From a virus: a stretch of DNA of 64,000 nucleotides. Within the stretch, counting starts at the first letter, position 1. The number at the start of each line of letters is the position of its first letter. This document shows, one piece after another, positions 33,304-42,993 of this stretch. The notes under the pieces are model-generated. The model worked only from the letters and a program-made list of their open reading frames with translations. It made no database searches and was not told the DNA's origin. Position numbers and translations under genes: made by a program. The DNA lies in the IMG/VR virus record IMGVR_UViG_3300031753_000005, positions 1 through 64,000 of that record. One strand, written 5' to 3'.

Positions 33304-34287
33304 ATGGCCCGCATTTTTATTCTATCCGGCACTTCCTGGCCAGTCCCTCCTGATTGGACCTCTTCTAATAGTATTGAGACAATTGGGGCTGGCGGCGGCG
33401 GCTCTGACACTGTAACCGGTGTAGCCTACGGCAATGGTGGCGGTGGTGGGGAATATCGCTTAGCTAGCAACGTCGCTGGCCTTAGTGGCTCACTGACTAT
33501 TGGCGTCGGTAGCGGTGGTTTGCATGGATCTGTTGCTGGGGGTGGGGGCGGTACTTGGTTCAACGGAGCAACACTCGGTGTATCTACTGTTGGCGCTAAT
33601 GGGGGTGGTGGTGGCACTGATGCAGGCGGTGGCGCTCCCGGTATAGGTGGGACTGGAGGTCACGGAGGAACTATTAATTGGGATGGTGGTAGCGGTGGCA
33701 CAGCGGCTCTAGCAAACGCCACAGGTGCTTCGGGCGGCGGCGGTGCTGCTGGACCATTCGGAGCTGGGCTAGCGGGCGCAGGGAACGCTGGTGCATTCCT
33801 TTCTGATACGGGCGGTGCCGGTGGGGGTGGAACTGGTGACCCAGCAAGTGGAGCGGCAGGGTCCGGGACTGCTGGAAGCATTATTCCAAGTAAGACTGTT
33901 GGTGGCACTGGCGGCAAAGGTGAGAATGGCACAGCGGGGGGGGTTGGTGGTAGCGGCGCAGGTGCCGCTGGCAGTTCTGGATCGCAGGGTTCTGGTGGCG
34001 GCGGTGGTGGAAGTTCAGGGACTACTGGGGGCGCTGGCGGCACTGGGGGCAATGGTATTGAATGGGATGCATCGCATGGGGCTGGTGGCGGTGGTGGGGC
34101 TGGCGGCGGCGGCTCTGCGTCGGATGGTGGCTTTGGCGGTGGTGGTGGCCTTTATGGAGGTGGTGGGGGTGGTGGTGGCTTTTCCGGGAGTGCAAACGTT
34201 GGTATAGGTGGCAATGGTGCAAATGGCATTATTGTCGTGACTTATACGCCTTCGGGTCTATTTCTCTACCCACAAGCCTGCATGTGA
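33304..34287 (+). CDS. Glycine-rich tail fibre or adhesin tip
   Basis: A 327-residue protein in which residues about 25-310 are a dense lattice of Gly with scattered Ala, Ser, Thr and Val, and Gly codons are heavily GGT. The N-terminal PVPPDWTSSNSIETIGAGGGG and the C-terminal GIIVVTYTP strand match the Gly-rich fibre tips in which Gly-rich loops form a polyglycine II-like sandwich (as in phage S16 gp38). It probably binds the host receptor. Codon use differs from most of the genome. Confidence 0.75.
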   Translation: MARIFILSGTSWPVPPDWTSSNSIETIGAGGGGSDTVTGVAYGNGGGGGEYRLASNVAGLSGSLTIGVGSGGLHGSVAGGGGGTWFNGATLGVSTVGANGGGGGTDAGGGAPGIGGTGGHGGTINWDGGSGGTAALANATGASGGGGAAGPFGAGLAGAGNAGAFLSDTGGAGGGGTGDPASGAAGSGTAGSIIPSKTVGGTGGKGENGTAGGVGGSGAGAAGSSGSQGSGGGGGGSSGTTGGAGGTGGNGIEWDASHGAGGGGGAGGGGSASDGGFGGGGGLYGGGGGGGGFSGSANVGIGGNGANGIIVVTYTPSGLFLYPQACM

Positions 34288-34314
34288 ACAGGCTCCGATA
34301 CAGGGACTAGCCAC

Positions 34315-34674
34315 ATGAGAAATTCCCAGCGATCCAAAGAGTCGTATCTGCTGGTAGACCACCGTGCCAGTCCTGGATTGACGCCCGAGATGGCCCGTCG
34401 AATGGGCTATATTCCCGAGCTTGTCGCCGAGGGCAAGGTATTCGAGGCGCCGACGCTCACTTGCGCGCACTGCCGAACAATCGCGATCATGAACCTGGAT
34501 CGGACGCGGGCGCGCGGTCGCTGTAACTACTGCGACAGCTATGTTTGCGACGTATGCGCGCTGGCGATGATGAGCCCGGATTACATCCATTTACCCTGGC
34601 AGAAGCGTGTCGACGACCATATGGACGCCGAGGCTCGCCCGGACCCGTTCGTGCTGGCACCGATCTTGCGATGA
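34315..34674 (+). CDS. Zinc-ribbon protein
   Basis: A 119-residue protein. Residues about 43-76 hold CAHC, then CNYC and CDVC, enough for a treble-clef or double zinc ribbon. A C-terminal charged helix follows. Overlaps the glycosyltransferase start by ATGA. Role unknown; DNA binding is possible. Confidence 0.75.
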   Translation: MRNSQRSKESYLLVDHRASPGLTPEMARRMGYIPELVAEGKVFEAPTLTCAHCRTIAIMNLDRTRARGRCNYCDSYVCDVCALAMMSPDYIHLPWQKRVDDHMDAEARPDPFVLAPILR

Positions 34675-35441
34675 CCCGTTCGCTCTTCGTCGCGACACCA
34701 ATGTACGGCGGGCAATGCTACGGCGATTTTGCGGCTTCGCGGCAAAATCTGCTGGGGCCTTTGACGCAGCGAGGCATATCGGTCAGGACGTGGGGCGTTG
34801 CTGATAGCCTCGTCACTCGCGCCAGGAATTATTGCGCAGCCGAATTCATGAACGGCGACATGACGGATATCCTATTCGCCGACGCCGATGTGTCATTCGA
34901 GCCGCAGGGCGTGCTCGACCTGATGTCGCATCCCGATAAGGATGTGGTCTGCGGCGCATATCCCAAGAAGGAGATCAATTGGGCTCTGGTGCGGGACGCG
35001 GTCAAGCTCGGATTTGCTGACGACGACCCCGCCGTATTAGAGAACTTTACCAGCACGTTTTTCTTCCATCCGGTTCATCCCGAATTGCCTCATCAGATTG
35101 CCGATCCACTTGAGGTGCGGGAGACGGGAACGGGATTCATGCTGATTAGACGGCATGTGCTGGAAGCGTTCCAACATGCTTATCCCGAGCTCTATTATTA
35201 TTCAAATCCCGACGAGAGAGTGTATCAGGGGCAAAAAATTCCCTGTTTCTTCGATACCGAAATCGTCAATCATCGATACCTCTCTGAGGATCAGAACTTC
35301 TGTCGTTTGGTGATTGCGCTCGGGATGAAGGTGTGGGTTCTGCCCCACATACAGCTCACGCATTTGGGATATTACAAGTTTATTGGGAATGTCAGCGCAA
35401 TAACGGCAGTGCAACAGGCTAAGGAGCAATCGAATGAATGA
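34671..35441 (+). CDS. Glycosyltransferase, GT-A fold
   Basis: A 256-residue protein. VATPMYGGQC starts the Rossmann-like fold, ILFADADVSF (residues about 62-71) carries the DxD-type site, and a FDTEIV...SEDQNF segment near 195-215 fits the catalytic/acceptor region. Similar GT2-like proteins are common near fibre genes of phages. ATGA overlap with the upstream zinc-ribbon gene. Confidence 0.85.
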   Translation: MTRSLFVATPMYGGQCYGDFAASRQNLLGPLTQRGISVRTWGVADSLVTRARNYCAAEFMNGDMTDILFADADVSFEPQGVLDLMSHPDKDVVCGAYPKKEINWALVRDAVKLGFADDDPAVLENFTSTFFFHPVHPELPHQIADPLEVRETGTGFMLIRRHVLEAFQHAYPELYYYSNPDERVYQGQKIPCFFDTEIVNHRYLSEDQNFCRLVIALGMKVWVLPHIQLTHLGYYKFIGNVSAITAVQQAKEQSNE

Positions 35442-35769
35442 TCATCTAGACGCAATTCGCGAGGCATTGGAAGAGTTTGTCCGCAAGCGCGATCCTGTGC
35501 CGCAACCCGCCGAAGAGGATTTTGCAAACCTCGATGCGTACCATTCCGCACTCGCGGAATGGCTTGCCAGCAGGAGCGCGCGTCGGGACGCGGCCCTCAG
35601 CGATGACCTGCGGGGCGCCTTTCGCAACGTTGAAGACCTGACTGCGTTTTTTGCCAATCCGCCAGATGTGTTGGCGAGATTGCCATTATCTCCAGAGCCG
35701 CCTTTGGTGCCTTCGGAAGCCGGCCCTGTAGTGCAACCTGAAGGCATCAGAAATGAAGGACTCGACTGA
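35434..35769 (+). CDS. Hypothetical acidic protein
   Basis: A 111-residue protein with a charged N-terminal helix and a Pro-rich C-terminus. It overlaps the previous gene by eight bases and shares TGATG with the next. Possibly a small chaperone or scaffold for virion assembly, by composition only. Confidence 0.65.
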   Translation: MNDHLDAIREALEEFVRKRDPVPQPAEEDFANLDAYHSALAEWLASRSARRDAALSDDLRGAFRNVEDLTAFFANPPDVLARLPLSPEPPLVPSEAGPVVQPEGIRNEGLD

Positions 35770-36287
35770 TGGCTAAAAGGCTATTTCAAACCAGCAACTG
35801 GACGCCAGCGTTGACGGCTGACGCCGCGACACTGGCGAATGCGTCGTACATGGCAGTAAAGGGCGGCACCACGACCCAATATCTCGATTTTCTCGAATTC
35901 TCGATCTCGGGAATGGCCGGCGCGTCGTCTCCAACTCCGCTGACCTTCGCTCGCTCCTCGACCTTGGCAGTTGGGCCGAGCGCGTTGGCGGCCCCCGCGA
36001 GCGACGGCCCAGCCAATCCGTTTACTGCAGCCCTTGGCACGGCTCCCGTTTCATTTACGGCGGTCGCAACTACGGGGGGTCAGCGATCGGGCGCGACTAC
36101 CGACGCTAAGCTGCAGCTCGGGATCAATGCGTTCGGCGGGATTCTCCGTTGGAGTGCCGCGCCTGGACAGCAGTTCAGCTCTTACGGCAACGCTGTGACG
36201 TCGCCAGCCGGCGAGTCATATCTGTCGGCTCAGAACTACGGCACGGCGGGATTGATCCAGGCGTCTATAATATACGAGCCGATGTGA
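35769..36287 (+). CDS. Putative structural protein
   Basis: A 172-residue beta-like protein rich in Ala, Thr, Ser and Gly, starting at a TGATG overlap. No charged clusters; resembles small capsid- or fibre-associated proteins in composition. C-terminal strand LIQASIIYEPM. No family recognised. Confidence 0.7.
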   Translation: MAKRLFQTSNWTPALTADAATLANASYMAVKGGTTTQYLDFLEFSISGMAGASSPTPLTFARSSTLAVGPSALAAPASDGPANPFTAALGTAPVSFTAVATTGGQRSGATTDAKLQLGINAFGGILRWSAAPGQQFSSYGNAVTSPAGESYLSAQNYGTAGLIQASIIYEPM

Positions 36288-36318
36288 GTTCCGCAACGCC
36301 GCGGGCCTGGAGTATGGA

Positions 36319-36561
36319 ATGATGAAGCACAAGTGGAATTCTGACTCCGTCTCATGGCTTGATGGTCCAGATGCTGTTCCTGCCCCAATGTGCTCTCTTC
36401 GCCTTCCATGTAAGTGCGGCGAGGTGGCTCTCTATAAAGAGGCGGTCGGGAGATTCTACGTGGACTCTGCGACTCTCAAAAAAGGCACAATCAGGGTGGG
36501 AAGCGCCGAGGAAGCGATCAGAAGGTGGCATCAAATTGAGGCGGGAAGCTCGTCGCAGTGA
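36319..36561 (+). CDS. Hypothetical small protein
   Basis: An 80-residue protein with GGAA near its ATG-ATG start. It has a CKCG pair in the middle and a helix (SAEEAIRRWHQIE) near the end. No family recognised. Its TGA overlaps the GTG of the long repeat protein. Confidence 0.65.
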   Translation: MMKHKWNSDSVSWLDGPDAVPAPMCSLRLPCKCGEVALYKEAVGRFYVDSATLKKGTIRVGSAEEAIRRWHQIEAGSSSQ

Positions 36562-39239
36562 CGTTCCGACCGCCGGTCATCGTTCCGCGATGGGAGGTCG
36601 ATCCGGCGGGCATAACCCGCAAATCGCAGGATGGCGTCCGCGCCAATCTTCTGCTGACGACGCTGCGCTCGCGCGATCGTATCTACGAAGCTCAAGGGCA
36701 GGGGATCCCGCAATATGACTGGCCAACTCCGCCCCCGGCTCGCCAACCCGAGCGGTCATGGTCGTCAGGAGCTCTTGTCCTCTCTACCCTACAAAGCCGG
36801 GATACAATCTACGGCCCTCAAGGCAAGGGGGTTCCGCAATATGACTGGCCAACTCCACCGCCGGCTCGCCAGCCAGATCGCTCGTGGTCATCTGGCAGCC
36901 TCGTGGTCTCGACCCTATACGGTCTTGATCGGGTCTATGGGCCTCCAGGCGAGGGTATTCCTCAATATGATTTCCCCACCCCGCCGCCTGCGTATCAGCC
37001 CACGAGGTCTTTCGTTGCTCCGTTCAGGCTCGGAGCGGATGCGAAGCTGCTTAACCAGAATTATGATTATCCCACGCCACCGCCTCCTCTGCCGAGAGAT
37101 AGGTTTTACGGGCAAACACTTGTTTCCCTTACTCTCAATAGTCAAGACGCAAGCACACGAGGAGCGCCGTTCTATGATTTGACGAATAGGGGTTTCGTCC
37201 AGCCGGATCGTTCTTATTCGCAGAATATACCCAAACCCCTATATGGCCAACCACCATCGCCTTTTGCTCAATACGACTGGCCGTTGCCGCGGTCGCCAAT
37301 ACAGCCCGATCGGTTCTATTTTAGCGATCTGCTGTTCGCCACCCTGCTGCATAAAGACGCACTGATTAACGGCGCGCAATTTACTGACTTGGCGAAAACG
37401 CCCGCCCCGCCTGACCGGACTTATGTTCAGCCCGGAATCAAGATCAATCCAATACCGCGCAATCAATTTGATTGGCCTGTTCCCCAGGTACCGCTCCAGC
37501 CCGATCGCGCATACTCCCAGACGCTGAACTATTTGACCCTTGCTAGCCAGGACGCCACTGGAGCCAGCGGCGGTCTATCCGGCTCCTCTGTTGGGCCAAT
37601 GGAGTTGCCACGAGCGGCGTTACAGCCAGACCGCAACTATTACACATACCCTCAGCTGTTCTCACTTGTAACTCCGCTCGTCGGGCCGATTTCTGGGGCG
37701 CCGATTTCATCTGGCCCAATCACCGGTAGCCCGCCGGGCCCGATTATCCAGATTCCGCTGCACAATGTTTCATTCGAATTGCCCCGCGTTCCGCTGCCAC
37801 CGAATCGAGGCTATTCGCAAACTCTGTCATCAAGCACATTGCTGCACAACGACAGGATGTTAGCCGGTCGCCAAACAAGCGAAATTCCCCAAACGCCTGT
37901 TCAGCCAAATCGATCGTTCATTTCATTCGTCAACCCGGCAGTCGTTGTGTTTCCGTTTTCTCAGGTGGACTGGTCGGTGCCACGGATAGCTCTGCAACCG
38001 GAGCGATCCTGGCAACAAAACCTTATCTCTAACACATTGCAGAATCGCGATACGCTTATATTCAGTAAGCAGGAAGCGGTAATGCCGCTGATCCCGGTTC
38101 GCGCAGTGCAGACGATTATGTTTCGGCCGTCGCCGGCGACGATTCCTCCAGTGCCATTTGCCCAGCTTGACTGGCCTCTTCCCAAGACAGCATTGCAGCC
38201 GGAGCGGTCGTGGTGGCAGGCTCTGGTCGCCGGCACACTCAAGAGCCAAGATGCAGCGCGAGCCGTAGGTCAAGCCGGGGAGTTACCGCGCTCGGTCATT
38301 CAGCCAGATCGCAGCTACCTGCAGAATACGGCACTTGTTAGCTATGCGGCGCAAATCCCATTTGCTCAACTCGATTGGCCTATTCCAAAGGTGCCGCTGC
38401 AACCCGACCGCTCCTGGTGGCAAGACCTTGTCTTCGCGACGCTTTACAATCAGGACGCAAGGGTGGCCGGTGCTCAGCTGATTCAGGAGCTCGCGAAAAG
38501 CCCACTCCAGCCGGATCGCTCGTTTGTACGCGTCACTCTCCTCCCCGCGATCAGCTTTCCTCCATCACCTTTTGCTCAGCGCGACTGGCCGCTGCCGACG
38601 AGAGCCGTTCAGCCTGAGAGATTTTGGTCGCAAGCTCTAATCTCGCTCACGCTGTTTGGTAAGGACGTAAGAATAATCAGCACACAATCCGCTGAATTGA
38701 CAAATATAGGGACTCTCCAGCCGGAGCGGTTCTGGCAGCAAGATCTCATCATCGATACGCTGTTCGGCCAAGATGCGATAATTACCAGAGGACAGCTGGC
38801 TGATTTGGCAAACGGAACATTTCAGCCCGATCGCTTCTATGCGCGAGGGATGGATGCTCTCATATTTCAATTGTTATTCCCATTCCAGCCTCCCGCGCCG
38901 GCGCCGGCATTAGTGGTCACAGGATATCCGGCTGTGCCGCTATGGCAGACGAGTTCGCCTCAGACGTGGTCGGCGCGAATAGGCGACATCTTGAGCAAGG
39001 TCCAGCAAGGCAAGCAGAACGTCACGCTGAAAATCACGCTGGCGGCCGGCACATCGACCGTCGTCATCGATCCCCGGATAAGCGCAACATCTGCGCTGAC
39101 TTTCACGCCGCTGACGGCCGATGCCGCCGCAATCCTAAGCAGCATCTATGTGAGCGCCCAACGGGCCGGCCGGGCCACGCTGATATATAGCAGCACGGCG
39201 AAGACGGATTGTACCTTCACCCTACTTATTCAAGGGTAA
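36558..39239 (+). CDS. 893-residue protein of QPDRSW-type repeats
   Basis: Starts at a GTG overlapping the previous stop. Residues about 15-760 contain some 19 copies of a degenerate unit built on Q-P-D/E-R-aromatic, usually followed by SQ or WQ, a short strand with TL and QDA, and often Q-Y/L-D-W-P-x-P. The first three units are spaced 126 bases apart (caatatga at 36711, 36837, 36963), i.e. 42 residues, and later ones diverge. The C-terminal ~120 residues (from about 770) form a different, compact domain with SARIGDILSKVQQGK and TLKITL strands, common at the end of podophage proteins. Probably a structural stalk; no homologous function recognised. Confidence 0.8.
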   Translation: MTFRPPVIVPRWEVDPAGITRKSQDGVRANLLLTTLRSRDRIYEAQGQGIPQYDWPTPPPARQPERSWSSGALVLSTLQSRDTIYGPQGKGVPQYDWPTPPPARQPDRSWSSGSLVVSTLYGLDRVYGPPGEGIPQYDFPTPPPAYQPTRSFVAPFRLGADAKLLNQNYDYPTPPPPLPRDRFYGQTLVSLTLNSQDASTRGAPFYDLTNRGFVQPDRSYSQNIPKPLYGQPPSPFAQYDWPLPRSPIQPDRFYFSDLLFATLLHKDALINGAQFTDLAKTPAPPDRTYVQPGIKINPIPRNQFDWPVPQVPLQPDRAYSQTLNYLTLASQDATGASGGLSGSSVGPMELPRAALQPDRNYYTYPQLFSLVTPLVGPISGAPISSGPITGSPPGPIIQIPLHNVSFELPRVPLPPNRGYSQTLSSSTLLHNDRMLAGRQTSEIPQTPVQPNRSFISFVNPAVVVFPFSQVDWSVPRIALQPERSWQQNLISNTLQNRDTLIFSKQEAVMPLIPVRAVQTIMFRPSPATIPPVPFAQLDWPLPKTALQPERSWWQALVAGTLKSQDAARAVGQAGELPRSVIQPDRSYLQNTALVSYAAQIPFAQLDWPIPKVPLQPDRSWWQDLVFATLYNQDARVAGAQLIQELAKSPLQPDRSFVRVTLLPAISFPPSPFAQRDWPLPTRAVQPERFWSQALISLTLFGKDVRIISTQSAELTNIGTLQPERFWQQDLIIDTLFGQDAIITRGQLADLANGTFQPDRFYARGMDALIFQLLFPFQPPAPAPALVVTGYPAVPLWQTSSPQTWSARIGDILSKVQQGKQNVTLKITLAAGTSTVVIDPRISATSALTFTPLTADAAAILSSIYVSAQRAGRATLIYSSTAKTDCTFTLLIQG

Positions 39240-39249
39240 TGAGCTGACA

Positions 39250-40566
39250 ATGATGCTCCTCCTCCGCGTCCTGGCGGTTGCGCTCGCATGCCTATTGCCG
39301 TTTGGGGCAGAGCAGTCGGCGCGTGCAAAGCTATACGATATGGTCGAAATGACCGTCGCGAGCGCGCCAGGGCTCGGCACAATCACACTCGGCACAGCGA
39401 TTCCCCCATATCAGTCATTATCGGCGACCGCCGTCGCACCCGGCGAAACGGTCTCCTATCATATCGCTGATATCAATAACAACTGGGAAAATGGCCGCGG
39501 TGTCGTCACTCTCAGTCCGAACATAACGATCACTCGGGGCGTGATCAGCTCGAGCAACGCGAATGCGCTAATTAACGCGAGCGCAGGAGCCATCGTCTGG
39601 ATTGTGCCGAACGCCGCCGATATGGTCATGACGCAATATCCGTCGACAATTAGTGCTGCGGTTGCGGAGACTCCCTGTGTGCTAACATCCGCCGCTACCG
39701 TGACGGTAAGCGGGGCATGCGATGTTTATACGCTCACCGTAGCTAATGATCCGGCTCTTCTCAGTAATCCCACGTCCACCTTGCTCGGACAGTGGCTTAC
39801 GTTTTTTATCACACAGGACGTGACAGGCAATAGACGAGTCCCGTTTGGCTCTAATTATATATTTTCCGGGGGATGGAATGCTGCGGTGCTCTCGACGGGA
39901 GCAGGGAAAACCGACGCCTTCGCTTGCAAGACCCTCGTCGCCAATGGCGCAATGTACTGCACCCCGCCAGTCGTAGATTTCTATGTTGGGTCACGAGAGA
40001 CATGGAGCCCCACGCAAAAGAATGCCGTATTTACTCTTAGCCCCAACAATCAGACGGCAACCGCGGGCACCGTCGCGGCCGATTCCGTCGTATTGGGTTC
40101 TGCCGGCGTATCGGCAGGAAAGATTTTTTTTGAAATAGACTATACGGGCAGCCAAGCCAATTGTTGCAACGGCGTGGGATTGGGCAATATCAATACAAGC
40201 ACGGTGACCGGCCAGTATCTTGGAATTGATAACAATGGCATTGTTTACAATAACCAGGGCAGCGTGGTGTCGAACGGGACGACCGTGGCGACAATCGCGA
40301 CCTATACAACCGGCGCCCAAATATGTGTCGCGGTCAACCTCAATACTAATCTGCTCTGGTTCCAGCCACTCGGCGCTGGGCAATGGGATAATAATGGCAC
40401 AGACAATCCCGCGACGGGGATCGGAGGCTACTCCATAGCCAACGTTGCCGCTGCGGCAGTCGTTCCCGGCGGAACCGTCAATAACACGGGAGTGGCGTTC
40501 GTGCTTAAACCGAGCTTGGCATGCGCCGGCGTGAGCGGCCTTGCTGGCTTTGGTGTAATGCCATGA
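39250..40566 (+). CDS. Exported protein with SPRY/lectin-like C-terminal domain
   Basis: A 438-residue protein. Residues 1-26 form a signal peptide (LLLRVLAVALACLLPFG, cleavage likely after ARA). Residues about 28-125 match a phage beta domain with GLGTITLGTAIPPYQS. The C-terminal part (about 245-430) has GKIFFEIDYTG and a Gly/Asn-rich strand pattern like SPRY or concanavalin-type sandwiches. A Sec-exported protein in the late operon may act on the cell surface or periplasm. Confidence 0.7.
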   Translation: MMLLLRVLAVALACLLPFGAEQSARAKLYDMVEMTVASAPGLGTITLGTAIPPYQSLSATAVAPGETVSYHIADINNNWENGRGVVTLSPNITITRGVISSSNANALINASAGAIVWIVPNAADMVMTQYPSTISAAVAETPCVLTSAATVTVSGACDVYTLTVANDPALLSNPTSTLLGQWLTFFITQDVTGNRRVPFGSNYIFSGGWNAAVLSTGAGKTDAFACKTLVANGAMYCTPPVVDFYVGSRETWSPTQKNAVFTLSPNNQTATAGTVAADSVVLGSAGVSAGKIFFEIDYTGSQANCCNGVGLGNINTSTVTGQYLGIDNNGIVYNNQGSVVSNGTTVATIATYTTGAQICVAVNLNTNLLWFQPLGAGQWDNNGTDNPATGIGGYSIANVAAAAVVPGGTVNNTGVAFVLKPSLACAGVSGLAGFGVMP

Positions 40567-41858
40567 TAGCGCGTATGGCTAAAATCTCAGCAGTCATTGG
40601 CCTGCTGGCTGTCCTCGCTATTCCGGCCGAGCCTAGCATCGCGCAATTCACGCCTCCGTTACTATTACAGAATACGATTGCCGCTAAAAAACCAAAGCCA
40701 CCACCGCGCCCGCCTGCGTTCGACGCGGTAGCATATAGTCCAAATGCGAGTAACGCAGTTATAGGATTGACGACGACGACAGCAGCATTTCCGCTGGGCT
40801 GGCAAACCTACGGAACTACGTTTTCTTATAACACCACAACGTTTCGCGATCCCGAGATACTTACCAATCAGCAAGGGGCGGCTACTAAAGTAAACGGGCA
40901 TTATTGGTTGGCCTTCACTGCGATCTCCGCTGCTAATTTCAACAACGGCAGCGAACAAGCGTCGTCTTTCGGATTGGCATATTCTGATGATCTAGCTACA
41001 TTTACCTTTTCACAGTTCGTATCGTGTTTCTCGTCAGTTCCTGCGACTCCTATCTGCTGGGCACCAAAGGGTTATATCGACAATTCTGGAGGGATGCACT
41101 TTATCGTGTGCGCTGGGACCAATCAGAATTTCGGCACCCAGGACATGCAACCAACAGAGGTGCATCCGCTCACGTCTGACCCCAACGGGGCATGGTCAGT
41201 TCCCCTGACCATTACTGGCACAGCACTCCCAGCCGGCGGTTTTGATTACCGTATCCAGCAAGATGGATCAGGGACGCGGTATATGTTTTATGTAGTCGAT
41301 GCGCCGCCCGGCGGTGGAGAATTTACGGGGTTAGTCAGCAGTGCATCTGATTTCTCAGGTTATAATACGCTGATATCTTCCAACGTGGTTGGTAATCCCA
41401 ATACGCAATCGTTTGAATCGCCGCAAGCCTTCAAGCAAGGGAACGCATGGTATCTTTTTGGTTACTGGAATGTTAACACTTCCTATGCGACATCATCAGC
41501 TATTTCTGGCCCGTATTCCGCACTGACGCAGCTTGGGCAAAATTCTCAAGTTGACATGACCGGAATCTTTGCCGGCCCGCTTGCCCCGACGTACGTCACA
41601 TTTGACACCAACCCGGTAAGCGTGCCCGATACGTCGGCGCTACACACCGCCGTCACTGGCGTCACGGTCGTCGTGCCTGGCGGGCCACCCTATCAGGGAA
41701 CGCCCACTGTGCAGTCCTGCTCGCAATCGCCGTGTCCGTTTGGGATCACGGGCTCGACGGGCAACTGGTCGCTCCAGACGATTTTGAACCCGAGCGGCGG
41801 TACTCCACCCACTCTGACGGACGTCAACAACGCAACTCTGGTGATTAATGCGCCGTAG
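40563..41858 (+). CDS. Exported five-bladed propeller protein, GH43-like
   Basis: A 431-residue protein with a signal peptide (AKISAVIGLLAVLAIP, cleavage near SIAQF). FRDPEILTNQ and a YWLAFTAI strand, followed by repeated blade-like segments (SFGLAYSDDLATF, GYIDNSGGMHFIVC, WYLFGYWN), resemble the GH43/62/68-type propeller. FRDPE supplies an Asp at the usual place, but I cannot identify the full catalytic triad. Could bind or trim polysaccharide. Overlaps both neighbours. Confidence 0.7.
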   Translation: MIARMAKISAVIGLLAVLAIPAEPSIAQFTPPLLLQNTIAAKKPKPPPRPPAFDAVAYSPNASNAVIGLTTTTAAFPLGWQTYGTTFSYNTTTFRDPEILTNQQGAATKVNGHYWLAFTAISAANFNNGSEQASSFGLAYSDDLATFTFSQFVSCFSSVPATPICWAPKGYIDNSGGMHFIVCAGTNQNFGTQDMQPTEVHPLTSDPNGAWSVPLTITGTALPAGGFDYRIQQDGSGTRYMFYVVDAPPGGGEFTGLVSSASDFSGYNTLISSNVVGNPNTQSFESPQAFKQGNAWYLFGYWNVNTSYATSSAISGPYSALTQLGQNSQVDMTGIFAGPLAPTYVTFDTNPVSVPDTSALHTAVTGVTVVVPGGPPYQGTPTVQSCSQSPCPFGITGSTGNWSLQTILNPSGGTPPTLTDVNNATLVINAP

Positions 41859-42993
41859 CATCCTCCTCGTCATCGCGACGCTCGGGCTCGCGCTCCTCTC
41901 CGTCCTGGCCCACGCCGTCACCGGCACTCTAACCTACAACATCACGTCCGGCGCCGGCACTGTCGCCTGCGATCTTGGACCCAATTACATCGGGTCCATC
42001 CCGGCCGGTGCGCAGGCCGCAGGTTTCACGCACTGCGCTGGCAACTACGATTTCACCCAATCAACGCCGTTCACGTACATGGGACAAACAGTAACGTGGT
42101 CTAACACGCCCATCTGGCTTCAATGCACAGGCCAGGTTCCAGCAAATCCTTTGTGGTATGGGTATAGCGAAAACGGCCCGACGACACCGTGCAGCGATTA
42201 CCCGATCATGATTGACAACAACGGCGATGCCGGCGCAAGCGGCGGTCAGGTGTTAGGTGTGATCTTCACCCAGGCGGACTTTAACAACAACGTTCAGGTG
42301 ACAAATCTCGCTACGGCGAACAACCAGAATTACCCGAACCCGGCAGGCACGTCGTTCCCAAATGGGGCGTATCTCGAATGGGTGGCGCGCATGACGAATG
42401 CCACTTATGCGAGCCACCAACCCAAGAACTATTTTTTCAACCTCTGGGAAAGCAGCCCGCAGGCGCAGTGGGTCGAATTTGATCAGATGGAGATATTCGG
42501 AACCGGTGTAGGCGCCGGGGCCGGCTTTGGGGAGCATGGATGTAACGGCAGCTTCGGGTGCCCAGGCTACCCGGCGCTATCCCACGTCAGCGATAGCTCG
42601 ATTACCACCTGGGATCCTACGAAATATCAAAATTACGGCTGGCGATGGACGCATGATGCGAATGCCAATTTCGGAGCCTGCGTCTACTGGAACGGCACGC
42701 AGATTCCCCCACAGCAAGGCGGCACGCGCCAGCCTTGCGATAGCGGGTCATACTTCAACGGAGTTTCCGATCCTGCATTCACGAGCCAGCGAAACCAATT
42801 GATAATCTGGTCAGGGCCGAACGAAAACTCCACTACAGCCAATTGCTCCGATGATGGAGTAAACCTTGTTATCTGTAACCCCCCCGCTGGTGGAAACGTT
42901 ACCTTAGTGCAACGGGTGACGGTCTGGGTGCCGCCCTCGTGTATATGGCAGACGCAGCCGTGCATTACCACTGTGGATGTTGGCGCCCCATGA
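41848..42993 (+). CDS. Exported GH16/lectin-like protein
   Basis: A 381-residue protein with signal peptide (SILLVIATLGLALLSVLAHA). The beta-rich body has a GAYLEWVARM strand, then QWVEFDQMEIFG and YGWRWTHDANANF, a pattern like concanavalin-type glucanases where E-x-D-x-x-E lies on a central strand; here V-E-F-D-Q-M-E supplies such acids. Several Cys pairs. It could be a polysaccharide-degrading or binding protein. Third exported protein in a row. Confidence 0.7.
   Translation: MRRSILLVIATLGLALLSVLAHAVTGTLTYNITSGAGTVACDLGPNYIGSIPAGAQAAGFTHCAGNYDFTQSTPFTYMGQTVTWSNTPIWLQCTGQVPANPLWYGYSENGPTTPCSDYPIMIDNNGDAGASGGQVLGVIFTQADFNNNVQVTNLATANNQNYPNPAGTSFPNGAYLEWVARMTNATYASHQPKNYFFNLWESSPQAQWVEFDQMEIFGTGVGAGAGFGEHGCNGSFGCPGYPALSHVSDSSITTWDPTKYQNYGWRWTHDANANFGACVYWNGTQIPPQQGGTRQPCDSGSYFNGVSDPAFTSQRNQLIIWSGPNENSTTANCSDDGVNLVICNPPAGGNVTLVQRVTVWVPPSCIWQTQPCITTVDVGAP

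Noticed and set aside
33660-34052. Pro-rich minus-strand frame
   Set aside because: It is the complement of Gly codons in the glycine-rich fibre gene.
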